DNA from: an uncultured Gammaproteobacteria bacterium
GTDB taxonomy: Bacteria > Pseudomonadota > Gammaproteobacteria > PS1 > Pseudothioglobaceae
Length of the DNA stretch: 64,000 nucleotides
Assembly: GCA_902556205.1 (NCBI GenBank)
Contig: CACDVH010000003.1
Coordinates: 1 to 64,000 of the forward strand
Direction of reading: 5' to 3'
Numbering within the stretch: position 1 is the stretch's first letter; each line of letters begins with the position of its first letter. Of the stretch, positions 54,769 to 62,904 are shown piece by piece. The notes below the pieces were generated by a model. It ran no database searches. It saw nothing but the letters and a program-made list of their open reading frames with translations, and had not been told where the DNA came from. Both the position numbers and the translations under genes were made by a program.

Positions 54769-57204
54769 ATGAAAACAAGAACTAGAGCAGTTGTTATTGG
54801 TGGTGGTATTGCTGGCTGCTCGACCTTGTATCATCTGACTAGAGAGGGCTGGACAGATATTGTTCTTCTTGAGCGCAATGATCTCACCAGCGGAACGACT
54901 TGGCACTCAGCAGCCCAGGTCACTAATTTTGGAATGAATCAGACCATGGTGGGTTTAAAAACACATTCCATTAATCTATACAAAGAACTTGCTGAAGACC
55001 CAGATCATCCGATTAACTACAATCATGGCGATGGAGGAATAAGGCTTGCAAACACTAAAGAGCAAATGCAAGGCTATCACCACTTCGCTTCAATGGCTAG
55101 AGGTATGGATGTTCATTTTGAAGTCATAGATGCCAAAGAGTGTCAACGACGTCATCCATTAATTTCAACAAATAATTTAATTGGTGGGTTGTGGGATCCG
55201 CATGATGGTGACATAGATCCCTATCAATTGTGCCACTCTTTGACGCGAAAAGCACGACAGGCTGGCGCTGAGGTTTACACAAATACTCCAGTCACTGCTC
55301 TAGAGCAATACCAGGATGGGACCTGGAAAGTAACCACCGAAAATGGTGAGATTGATTGTGATGTCGTCGTAAATGCCTGCGGATACAGGGTCAATGAGGT
55401 TGGGGCAATGATGGGTGTTCATCACCCAGTAGCCTCAATGGAGCATCAGTACTTTCTGACCGAAGATATTCAGGAGATTATAGATGCAGGTCATCGAATG
55501 CCTCTTTTAAGGTGCCCAATATCTGACTATTATTGTCGACAAGATAAAAATGGACTTTTGATTGGATTCTATGAACAGAATTGTAAACCATGGGGAATGG
55601 ATGGGATTGATCCAAACTTTGTCAATGCTCTTTGTCCGGATGATTTAGAGAGAGTTACAGATGTATTAGAGGGAGCATTTGATCGAATGCCTGCGTTAAT
55701 GAATGCTGGAATAAGAAGTGTTATTAATGGCCCAATTACTTATACAATTGATGGAGCCCCGCTAGTTGGAAAAATTCCTGGAAAAGAAAACGCATTCTGC
55801 ATCATAGGTCTAAGAGCAGGCCTTGGTGAAGGTGGCGGACATGGCTGGCTCCTTGCTCAGCAGATTGTTCATGGTGAAGCGTGTTATGACACATGGTGCC
55901 TGGATCCTCGAAGATTTACTTCACACACAAATGTTGAAATGACTTCTTTAAAGGCTATCGAAGACTATCAAAACGAATTTCGTTTTCACTTTCCACACGA
56001 GCACCGTCCGGCAGCTCGACCTGCCAAAACCACTCCTCTAACATTAGTCATGGCGAATAAAAATGCTGAATTTACTGTGATTAATGGATGGGAGCGTATT
56101 GAATATATTAAGCCCTCAAAAAACTTCCACTATTCTCCATCCTTTCACTTTGATGAAACATTTGATATTGTCGCAAACGAAGTAAAAAATATCCAAAATA
56201 ATGTAGGGCTTACCGAAGTGAATGGCTTTAATCGATTTGAAATTACTGGCTCAAATGCCAATAGTTTTGTTGACCGAATGTTTTGTGGCAATGTTACCCA
56301 GAAGTCAGGTAGGGTTGGATTGGGTTATCTCCTCAATGAGTTTGGAATGATCAAAAGTGAAGCCACTATATCCAATATTCCAGCTACAGACCGTGGCCCA
56401 AAAAGAATGTGGTATGGCTCAGCTGCGGCCTCTGAGTTTCACGATATGGATTGGCTAATGCAGCACTTAAAAGATGAAGAAAATGTTGTAATCAAAAGCC
56501 TAACAAATGAACAAACAATACTCCTTTTAGCTGGACCAAAAGCGAGAGAAGTTCTCTCCAAATGTAGTCGCGAAGATTGGAGCAAGAAGTCATTTCCATG
56601 GCTCAGTGTTAGAGAATGTTTCATTGGCTTTTCTCCAGCCACCGTATTGTCAGTTAGTTTCTCTGGTGAGCTCGCTTATGAAGTGCATGTACCCAATGAA
56701 TCTCTATATGCTGCATACCTAGCACTCACTGAAGCAGGAGAAGAGTTTGGAATGAAGATCTTTGGGTCTAGAGCTGTAGAGTCCATGAGAATGGAAAAAG
56801 GGTTTCTGGGATGGAAGTCCGATTTAATCACTGAGTTTGATCCTTTTGAAACTGGCCTTGATCGCTTTGTGAATCTAAAGAAAGATAACTTTATTGGCAA
56901 AGAGGCATTAAAAAAACGAATTAAACAAAGCCCAAATCAAAAACTTGTCTGTCTAAAAGTAGCTTGCAAACATGCCCCTGCATACGGTGGAGCCTCACTT
57001 ATGGAGGATGGAAAAGTAGTTGGAACAATTACATCAGGAGAATGGGGCCATAGAGTTAATTTCAACCTTGCCTATGCATTTGTAAACATAGACAAATCAA
57101 AGTTGGGGACACAAATGCATTTAGATTTATTGGGAGAAATGATCTCTGTAGAAGTTATCCCATTTAGTCCCTATGATGAAAGCAATAGTAGAATATTAGT
57201 TTAA
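54769..57204 (+). CDS. Dimethylglycine dehydrogenase-like flavoprotein with GcvT domain (copy 2)
   Basis: 811 residues. FAD-binding GGGIAGCSTLYHLT, the probable flavin-linking histidine at residue 46 (SGTTWHSAAQ), a short FAO region at about 370-420, and the GcvT-like C-terminal half (LLLAGPKAREVL, FSGELAYEVHVP, GKEALKKRI). It is clearly a diverged paralogue of 28930-31455. With the homocysteine methyltransferase 20 bases downstream, it could take dimethylglycine (from glycine betaine) to sarcosine and onward. Fits the pathway described under findings; the substrate is inferred. Confidence 0.88.
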   Translation: MKTRTRAVVIGGGIAGCSTLYHLTREGWTDIVLLERNDLTSGTTWHSAAQVTNFGMNQTMVGLKTHSINLYKELAEDPDHPINYNHGDGGIRLANTKEQMQGYHHFASMARGMDVHFEVIDAKECQRRHPLISTNNLIGGLWDPHDGDIDPYQLCHSLTRKARQAGAEVYTNTPVTALEQYQDGTWKVTTENGEIDCDVVVNACGYRVNEVGAMMGVHHPVASMEHQYFLTEDIQEIIDAGHRMPLLRCPISDYYCRQDKNGLLIGFYEQNCKPWGMDGIDPNFVNALCPDDLERVTDVLEGAFDRMPALMNAGIRSVINGPITYTIDGAPLVGKIPGKENAFCIIGLRAGLGEGGGHGWLLAQQIVHGEACYDTWCLDPRRFTSHTNVEMTSLKAIEDYQNEFRFHFPHEHRPAARPAKTTPLTLVMANKNAEFTVINGWERIEYIKPSKNFHYSPSFHFDETFDIVANEVKNIQNNVGLTEVNGFNRFEITGSNANSFVDRMFCGNVTQKSGRVGLGYLLNEFGMIKSEATISNIPATDRGPKRMWYGSAAASEFHDMDWLMQHLKDEENVVIKSLTNEQTILLLAGPKAREVLSKCSREDWSKKSFPWLSVRECFIGFSPATVLSVSFSGELAYEVHVPNESLYAAYLALTEAGEEFGMKIFGSRAVESMRMEKGFLGWKSDLITEFDPFETGLDRFVNLKKDNFIGKEALKKRIKQSPNQKLVCLKVACKHAPAYGGASLMEDGKVVGTITSGEWGHRVNFNLAYAFVNIDKSKLGTQMHLDLLGEMISVEVIPFSPYDESNSRILV

Positions 57205-57224
57205 CCTATGCCTCAAGGCTACCT

Positions 57225-58118
57225 ATGAGTCAATATACTAAATTAATAAAAAGAGCTCAGCAAGGCGAATGCATCTTGATTGATGGAGCAACTGGAACCG
57301 AAGTTGAAAGAAGAGGCGTACCTCAACTTAACAATGCATGGAATGGGGGAGGCGCTTTAAGTCACCCTGAAATTGTAAAACAAATTCATAAAGACTATAT
57401 CAACTCAGGTGCTGAAATTATCATCAGTAATACCTTTGCAACAACCAGGCATGCGCTCAGAGATGCCAATCAAGAACACAACTTTGAAGCTTTCAATAGG
57501 CGAGGTGTGGAGCTTGCCATCCAGGCTAGAGAGGAACTGAGTAATAATAGCATTCTTGTCGCTGGAGGAATATCATATTGGACTTGGACTGGCAATAAGC
57601 CCTCACAGAAAGAGCTAACACTATCAGTAACCAAACAAGCGCAAGTTATGAAAGATGCGGGTGCTGATCTTATTATGCTGGAAATGATGATTGACATAGA
57701 GCAAATGATTACAACAATTGAGGCTGCAAAATCTTCAGGACTTCCACTTTGGATTGGGCTGACCTGCGAGCCTAATGAGTCAAATGAGATGTGTTTGCGT
57801 GATGGAGACAGACTTGAAACAGTTATTAATGAAATTAAACCTTACAATCCGGATGTAATTAGCATTATGCATACTGAGGTTGAGTTTGTTGAGCGGTGTT
57901 TAGAGATTCTTCAAAGTCAATGGAGTGGCTTGATTGGGGTATATGCTCATTCAGGTAAATCGGTTAATGGAGAATGGACATTTAATAACGTCATTTCAAC
58001 TCAAGACTACTGTGAATATTCTTCGCAATGGAAGAAAAAAGGCGTAAGTTTCATTGGTGGTTGCTGTGGCGTCCACCCTGAACATATTAACTTAATGCAC
58101 AAAAATCTATTTAAGTAA
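57225..58118 (+). CDS. Homocysteine S-methyltransferase family protein (possible betaine-homocysteine methyltransferase)
   Basis: 297 residues of the PF02574 barrel. The zinc cysteines are in GLTCEP and GGCCGVHPEHI; N-terminal LIDGATGTEVERRG and NTFATTRHAL are typical. It moves a methyl group to homocysteine, making methionine. The donor may be glycine betaine (as BHMT) or S-methylmethionine. Next to a dimethylglycine dehydrogenase and opposite a TmpAB-like pair that would make betaine, the betaine donor is favoured. It lacks the cobalamin parts of MetH. The stop is one base from that of aroQ on the other strand. Confidence 0.85.
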   Translation: MSQYTKLIKRAQQGECILIDGATGTEVERRGVPQLNNAWNGGGALSHPEIVKQIHKDYINSGAEIIISNTFATTRHALRDANQEHNFEAFNRRGVELAIQAREELSNNSILVAGGISYWTWTGNKPSQKELTLSVTKQAQVMKDAGADLIMLEMMIDIEQMITTIEAAKSSGLPLWIGLTCEPNESNEMCLRDGDRLETVINEIKPYNPDVISIMHTEVEFVERCLEILQSQWSGLIGVYAHSGKSVNGEWTFNNVISTQDYCEYSSQWKKKGVSFIGGCCGVHPEHINLMHKNLFK

Positions 58119-58119
58119 G

Positions 58120-58563
58120 CTAATTAACCTTGATTGGTAACTCAGACAACAAGTCGATGACTTGAATGTAGCCGTCTGGTCCAAGACCAGCAACAACAGA
58201 ATCAACTGCGGAAGAAATAAAAGAAACATGACGAAAAGACTCTCTTAAGTGTGGATTAGAAATATGCAATTCAACCTTATATCCTGAATATGACTTTAAT
58301 GCATCATGAATCGCAATTGATGTATGAGTATAAGCAGCGGCATTTATTACAATTGCGTCAACTTTATTTATGATTGCATCTTGAATCCATTCAACAATCT
58401 CACCCTCGTAATTAGACTGCATAAATTTAACGGAATGTCCAACTTTTGATGCCTTTTCTTGGCACTCTTTAGAAATACCTTCTAAAGTCTCTTTTCCGTA
58501 AATTTCAGGCTCTCGAGTACCTAAGAGGTTTATATTGGGACCATTGATTACGTAAATATTCAT
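58120..58563 (-). CDS. aroQ: 3-dehydroquinate dehydratase, type II
   Basis: 147 residues, the usual length. INGPNINLLGTREPEIYG has the catalytic Arg and Tyr; VINAAAYTHTSIAIHDAL and ELHISNPHLRESFRH carry the Asn, His and Arg active-site residues. It dehydrates 3-dehydroquinate in the shikimate or quinate path. No accBC genes follow, unlike many gammaproteobacteria; it lies one base from its own degenerate tandem copy. Confidence 0.95.
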   Translation of the reverse strand: MNIYVINGPNINLLGTREPEIYGKETLEGISKECQEKASKVGHSVKFMQSNYEGEIVEWIQDAIINKVDAIVINAAAYTHTSIAIHDALKSYSGYKVELHISNPHLRESFRHVSFISSAVDSVVAGLGPDGYIQVIDLLSELPIKVN

Positions 58564-59028
58564 CTAATTATTACTTAGTTTCTTGTTAATCGAATTGATA
58601 GCAAGCACATAACCATACTTACCGAGTCCGCTGACCAAGCCCACTCCACTATCATTCCCCCTTAAAGGCTTACTGCTTCCCTGTATGAATATATTTTCAA
58701 TACGAACTTCAATAACTGACTTGCCTTGATTAGTAATTTTATTTATTGCTGCGCTAAAAGCATCATAATCTATAAATGAAGATTTTGAGAGCCCAGCTGG
58801 ATTAATTATGAATGCATCAAAATTACTATTATCATCAACCAAGACTCTCAAAAGCTCAGATTCATCATCATTTTGACGAAAATCCACTTCGAGACCAAAT
58901 TCGCCTGAAGTCTCAATGCATTTTTGCTCTATAACAGACAAAGATAAGTCATCATTAGCTACCTCATTATGATCAGTTAAATCTGATAATCCAGGTCCAT
59001 TTATTATTAATAATTTACCGTTACTCAT
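58564..59028 (-). CDS. AroQ-like paralogue without catalytic residues
   Basis: 154 residues aligning with AroQ along its length: LLIINGPGLSDLT at the start, AFIINPAGLSKSSFIDYDAF in the middle, VIEVRIENIF and GLGKYGYVLAI near the end. The catalytic Arg/Tyr segment (TREPEIYG in AroQ) is replaced, the NAAAYTHTS loop has lost its Thr-His, and ELHISN has become EVRIEN (no His). The reading frame is intact, so selection may keep it for a non-enzymatic role. It is immediately upstream of the active aroQ and one base apart. Confidence 0.75.
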   Translation of the reverse strand: MSNGKLLIINGPGLSDLTDHNEVANDDLSLSVIEQKCIETSGEFGLEVDFRQNDDESELLRVLVDDNSNFDAFIINPAGLSKSSFIDYDAFSAAINKITNQGKSVIEVRIENIFIQGSSKPLRGNDSGVGLVSGLGKYGYVLAINSINKKLSNN

Positions 59029-59185
59029 TTATTGATTTAGTCGATCATTTTATAAAATTAACAAATATTTCGTGCAATATGGCCTATCTAACACTCTGGG
59101 ATATTATATATACCTCAAGGTTTAATGTATATGGGCTTAATCTTACTCTTTTGAAAGAGTCTAGTTAAGAACTAAATTTATATAG

Positions 59186-59749
59186 TTAATTTTTTACTAA
59201 AGAGTCAATTAATGGGCGGTAGTATGAAAATGGAGGATGTTCTCTATCTGGATCTTTCCCCTCTTCATCCCAATATCTTAAATTTATGCAGTGATCTAAA
59301 TAATCATTATTTTCAAATTCTTCTATTTCCTTCTCATTCATTGGTCCACCCTGAAGATCAAGAGTATGAACTGAGGCTGCAGATAGGCGCTTAAAATAAT
59401 CTGCTTTAACTGCACACAAATAACGTTTTGCTGCAACATGCTGACGAATCGGTTCAACAACGGATGCTGGAAAATAATCCTCAAGAAAATTAGCGCCCGC
59501 CTCCTCATGAAAGTTGTTCACTCCCTTTGCCAAAGATGACTCAGGAATTTCGTTTTTGTAATGACCTATGTCATGAAGAAGGGCTGACACTATTTGAGCA
59601 CTATCAGCACCAGCCTCTTCAGCACATTGGGCTGTTTGAAGCATGTGTTGCGCCATCGTGACCCGCTCACCAAGGTAAGATTCGGCACCGCGTCGAAGAA
59701 AAATATCTTCAATAAGGTCTACAACATTTTGCGAAGTAATCTCAGTCAT
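59186..59749 (-). CDS. HD-domain mixed-valent diiron oxygenase (PhnZ/TmpB-like)
   Basis: 187 residues. The iron ligands fit PhnZ numbering closely: His35, His59-Asp60 (ALLHDIGHY), His81, His104 (RQHVAAKRYL) and Asp161 (LRYWDEEGKDP). Tyr25 and Glu28 (SYLGERV) match the PhnZ residues that close on substrate. Such enzymes cleave the carbon-phosphorus bond of 1-hydroxyphosphonates with O2, releasing phosphate. The gene overlaps the TmpA-like oxygenase by eight bases, as expected for a TmpA-TmpB pair, whose product is glycine betaine from a trimethylammonioethyl-phosphonate. PhnZ proper acts on the non-methylated amine; the neighbour makes TmpB more likely. Confidence 0.88.
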   Translation of the reverse strand: MTEITSQNVVDLIEDIFLRRGAESYLGERVTMAQHMLQTAQCAEEAGADSAQIVSALLHDIGHYKNEIPESSLAKGVNNFHEEAGANFLEDYFPASVVEPIRQHVAAKRYLCAVKADYFKRLSAASVHTLDLQGGPMNEKEIEEFENNDYLDHCINLRYWDEEGKDPDREHPPFSYYRPLIDSLVKN

Positions 59750-60875
59750 TTTTTTTATTTTCTAGTGTATTTAGGAGACTGTAAAGTCCATCTAAATCCG
59801 TATAAGCTCCCTGAAGATGGCGCTTTCCAGTTTTTGAAAACTTAGTTCTGGCGTGCATAACTCGAGTGTTATCAAACAGCATCAAGTCCCCCTCAGAGAG
59901 CTTGAATTGAATCTTCAATTCGTCTCTCTCAATAACCTCACTCCAGTGACGGTAGGCCTTATAAAAGAGCCTTACTTTATCTTTTGGGACATTAATTGTA
60001 TCGATAGACCGGTTGTTGTATCTGACCTTGATGATTTCATGATTGTCATTTAACTCGATCATCAGGACCCTGGAGCGAAGATCAGTTTTAGAGTCAGAAA
60101 ATCGATAATTGATCCAGCTACTTGTCAAAGTCAGAAAGTTCTCTTCATTTTCATCACGAAGAATTGAGGCCGCCTTAAAGCCATCCACCAAGATTGAATC
60201 ACCGCCCTCAGTAGAGCTCTCGAGACAATGAAGCAGCTGCACCGTTGGGACCGGGTCTCGGTATGGGTTGTCGGTGTGGGACCCAAGCCCTAGATTGGTA
60301 TAGGCCAGATTATTTGGGTTGATTTCAGTTCTCACCTCAAACAATGCTCCATAGTTGGTCTCCCGAGTATAGCCCATTGCACTGATGACTTTTAATACTT
60401 GTCCTTCAACTGTCGGGACACCCGTTAAAACAAAAAAACCTATGTCTCTCAAAGAGCAAAGCGCTTTTAATTTTGTGTCATCCTTGGACATTGAATCATA
60501 GTCAATAATTGGTAGTCCATTCTCAAAACTATTTTTTTGCCAGAGCGTTTTTTGTTTCTCGCTCCTGTCATCAAAGTGGTTATTGAGTTCATAGCAATTA
60601 GAGCGCAGCCAATGTTGCGTGAAGACTGACAGGTGGTCTTCAGGTTTAAATAGTACACAGACATTTCCCTCGTCATCCATGTAAGCCTTGTCTATTGATA
60701 TACTAGAGGGTAGATCTTTAACACTGAAGAGTCTTTGTCCGTTATTCTTATTTCTTGACTCAGGCATCTGGCAGTGATCCCTAAGCCAGTAGCTGAAGAG
60801 AGAGCTTATATTTCCATCTTTCCAGTCAATCACCAACTCGTCGCCGACTATAGAAATTTTTTTGATTAAATCGAT
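59742..60875 (-). CDS. Fe(II)/2-oxoglutarate oxygenase, TmpA/gamma-butyrobetaine hydroxylase-like, probable ATC start
   Basis: 377 residues from ATC at 60875; from the first ATG-like codon (TTG at 60836) it would lack the first strand of the N-terminal domain. AAGGGG lies five bases before the ATC. An N-terminal GBBH-type domain (WKDGN, YWLRDHC) precedes a TauD-fold domain: iron ligands in GLGSHTDNPYRD and VMHART, and the 2-oxoglutarate arginine in KRHLQGAYTD. TmpA hydroxylates 2-(trimethylammonio)ethylphosphonate before TmpB cleaves it. Of the zinc cysteines seen in human BBOX1 only one remains (DHCQMPES). A true gamma-butyrobetaine hydroxylase is the alternative, but it would not need the HD partner. 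Confidence 0.83.
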   Translation of the reverse strand: MDLIKKISIVGDELVIDWKDGNISSLFSYWLRDHCQMPESRNKNNGQRLFSVKDLPSSISIDKAYMDDEGNVCVLFKPEDHLSVFTQHWLRSNCYELNNHFDDRSEKQKTLWQKNSFENGLPIIDYDSMSKDDTKLKALCSLRDIGFFVLTGVPTVEGQVLKVISAMGYTRETNYGALFEVRTEINPNNLAYTNLGLGSHTDNPYRDPVPTVQLLHCLESSTEGGDSILVDGFKAASILRDENEENFLTLTSSWINYRFSDSKTDLRSRVLMIELNDNHEIIKVRYNNRSIDTINVPKDKVRLFYKAYRHWSEVIERDELKIQFKLSEGDLMLFDNTRVMHARTKFSKTGKRHLQGAYTDLDGLYSLLNTLENKKND

Positions 60876-60918
60876 TGTATCCCCTTCATGAATGAAGCTT
60901 TAACAGTTCGCAATGACT

Positions 60919-61794
60919 CTACATTGCCATATTTGTACTTTTAGATTGTTGTCCAAAGAATGAGACCTCTTTAGGGTACTCTGGCAACTCAACACTATAG
61001 CTTGTACACCTTACAGTTCCAGTTTCTTTTCCTCTAACAACCATTCCAACAAGCTCACTAGGAAGGTGGTTTGGTGATAGAGCCACTGCATCCTCAGCCT
61101 TATAGGTCACAATAAAGAGTGATCTTGAATGCTGCGATAAATTAGGCGCAGACCCGTGCAGTAACTTTGAATGCATGAGGCAAGCCGAGCCCGCCTTTCC
61201 AGTGCAGCTCAATGCCTTATCCTTATTCGACTCCATAACCTTATCATCCACTGCCCCTGTAAAAACACCGTTCTGCCAATGGGAGTGAAGCGGTCCGTTA
61301 TGTGTCCCTGGGACCACCTCTAATGGCCCATTATCCAGAGTCACGTCATCCAAAAAATAAAGAACTGTCATAATGTCCTCATTTGAATGCGGCTCAAAAG
61401 GAAAGTCTTGGTGGAACTTGACTTCCGTTCCAGCACCAGGCAACTTGAGATTTATTTTGTTACCCAGGTGAGTGATATTTGGACCAAAGATCTCAGTAAC
61501 CAGATCCAGTGCGTTATTGTCTTTGATAACATCAAGGCATATATCAGAAATCTCTGCTGGAGAGGTGATCCTTCTCACCGCAGGCGTTTCTGGGGAGTGA
61601 GTGGTTGGCTCGAGATCAAAACGAGGCCTTCCATCCATGATTCTGCCAAAAGGCTCTTTATGTTTTTTACTCTCCTCAACCCACTTGGCCAGTTCAGAAT
61701 TCAATGCTGTCAATTGTTCGCTAGAAATGGCATTCTCAAAGAAGAGATAGCCGTCTCTATGAAAATTGTCAATCAAACCTATATCGTCTTGCAT
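60919..61794 (-). CDS. Phytanoyl-CoA dioxygenase (PhyH) family Fe(II)/2-oxoglutarate oxygenase
   Basis: 291 residues from the ATG at 61794, which has GGAGG seven bases upstream; an open frame further out adds 12 residues. Iron ligands are in KFHQDFPF (His-x-Asp) and LLHGSAPN (distal His), and the 2-oxoglutarate arginine is in SRSLFIVTY. It is the first gene of the operon, 43 bases before the TmpA-like gene. PhyH relatives include the phosphonate hydroxylase PhnY and the ectoine hydroxylase. A role in hydroxylating a second phosphonate or another methylated solute is possible; substrate unknown. Confidence 0.85.
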   Translation of the reverse strand: MQDDIGLIDNFHRDGYLFFENAISSEQLTALNSELAKWVEESKKHKEPFGRIMDGRPRFDLEPTTHSPETPAVRRITSPAEISDICLDVIKDNNALDLVTEIFGPNITHLGNKINLKLPGAGTEVKFHQDFPFEPHSNEDIMTVLYFLDDVTLDNGPLEVVPGTHNGPLHSHWQNGVFTGAVDDKVMESNKDKALSCTGKAGSACLMHSKLLHGSAPNLSQHSRSLFIVTYKAEDAVALSPNHLPSELVGMVVRGKETGTVRCTSYSVELPEYPKEVSFFGQQSKSTNMAM

Positions 61795-61884
61795 ATCAAG
61801 CCTCCAAATCGCATTATGAACCAAACTCAAGAAAAAATAAAGAAAAATTTAATAGCTGATTAGAAAGAATATAAAATTATTGCC

Positions 61885-62319
61885 ATGGAAATGCTATTTG
61901 AAAATTTAAATTTTATGCACTGGCTAGTTCTCGGGCTTTCACTTATAATCCTTGAGCTTTTTTTGTGGACCGTCTTTCTGCTCTGGATTGGGGCCTCTGC
62001 TATTACAGTTAGCATCTTTTTCTATCTTATGCCAGATACCTCATGGCCAATACAACTTCTCATTTTCGTTGCCCTATCTTTAACTTCAACCAGTCTTGCG
62101 AAACGTTACTACCCCGTTAAAACGGTTGACGATGAACTGCACGAGAAAGTCAAAACCTTTATCGGAAAGGAGTGTAGGGTTGACTCAATTGAGGATGGCA
62201 TTATCAAGGTTAAGATAGGGAAATCGCTTTGGTTTGCAAGAGGTACTGGACTGAGCGTGGGTCAGGCAGTAAAAATAGTGGGTGTCGATGACTCAACTTT
62301 CATCGTGGAACTAATTTAA
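61885..62319 (+). CDS. NfeD-family membrane protein (YbbK type)
   Basis: 144 residues. Two to three membrane helices lie in the first 65 residues (MHWLVLGLSLIILELFLW), and an OB-fold NfeD domain follows (IGKECRVDS, GIIKVKIGKSLWFARG). It is the short form without the protease domain. Usually a stomatin-like gene (ybbJ/qmcA) sits next to it and the pair works on membrane quality; no such gene is in view downstream: the following 147 bases hold no gene, and the next genes are on the other strand. Confidence 0.88.
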   Translation: MEMLFENLNFMHWLVLGLSLIILELFLWTVFLLWIGASAITVSIFFYLMPDTSWPIQLLIFVALSLTSTSLAKRYYPVKTVDDELHEKVKTFIGKECRVDSIEDGIIKVKIGKSLWFARGTGLSVGQAVKIVGVDDSTFIVELI

Positions 62320-62466
62320 ATTAATATCTTGTTCTCAAATCAAATTTGGTGGCACTTGCAATCATAAATAATAATTTAAGCCGGAGAAAGGGCAGCCAAT
62401 AGTAAATTCCTTACTGTAATTGAAATGGCCTATCACTAAGGAGTTGACTGCAAGTTACCAAAAAAA

Positions 62467-62874
62467 TTAACCGTAATGATTCATTAAATCAGCAATTCGT
62501 TTCAAAAAAATTGCATGCTCACATGCTTCTTCAGAAGAATAAACCTCATCAAACATTTCAACTGGTTTACCTCTTATTCCAGAGGCAATTCCAATTTTGT
62601 ACTGCTCAAACATTCGTATACAGACGCTTACATACTTTCCTGCCATAGGCGCCCTTCGCATTTTGTCTAAAACAGTTCTAAGTTCATGACTATGTTCAAC
62701 TGCAACTCTTCCATTTGAAGGAGCTTTTCCAACTGGACTGTTTCTATGCTCAGCAATAAGACGATGACGAGACTCATCATCAAACAGAAGTGGCATCACA
62801 TATGTTTTAGTTATATAATCATCAGTCTCAGTATGTGATAGATTTTCTTTAACACCTTTAGTTTTATCTAGCAT
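62467..62874 (-). CDS. Dimethylformamidase small (alpha) subunit-like protein, copy 1
   Basis: 135 residues, about the 132 of the known N,N-dimethylformamidase small subunit. The C-terminal half matches that family: a basic RRAPMAGKYV segment, YKIGIASG, and EEACEHAIFLKRIADL near the end. It is the last gene of a three-gene unit, 30 bases after a second, diverged copy and about 420 bases after the large subunit. DMFase splits dimethylformamide into dimethylamine and formate. The match is by recalled motifs, not by a search. Confidence 0.65.
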   Translation of the reverse strand: MLDKTKGVKENLSHTETDDYITKTYVMPLLFDDESRHRLIAEHRNSPVGKAPSNGRVAVEHSHELRTVLDKMRRAPMAGKYVSVCIRMFEQYKIGIASGIRGKPVEMFDEVYSSEEACEHAIFLKRIADLMNHYG

Positions 62875-62904
62875 AATTAATCCTCATAGTTTCCATGAAT
62901 ACAA

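Noticed and set aside
59145-59160. Palindrome ACTCTTT-TG-AAAGAGT between the TmpB-like and AroQ-like genes
   Set aside because: Perfect 7-bp arms but a two-base centre and no T run on either strand; could be an operator but there is no further support. The rest of this 157-base gap shows nothing recognisable.
59742-60875. Annotation as a plain gamma-butyrobetaine hydroxylase for carnitine synthesis
   Set aside because: The eight-base overlap with a PhnZ/TmpB-type HD oxygenase and the glycine-betaine-using genes nearby fit TmpA better; no carnitine genes are seen.
62320-62466. Gene or regulatory RNA in the convergent gap after the NfeD gene
   Set aside because: Only weak partial inverted repeats and no open frame with a ribosome site; nothing I can support.
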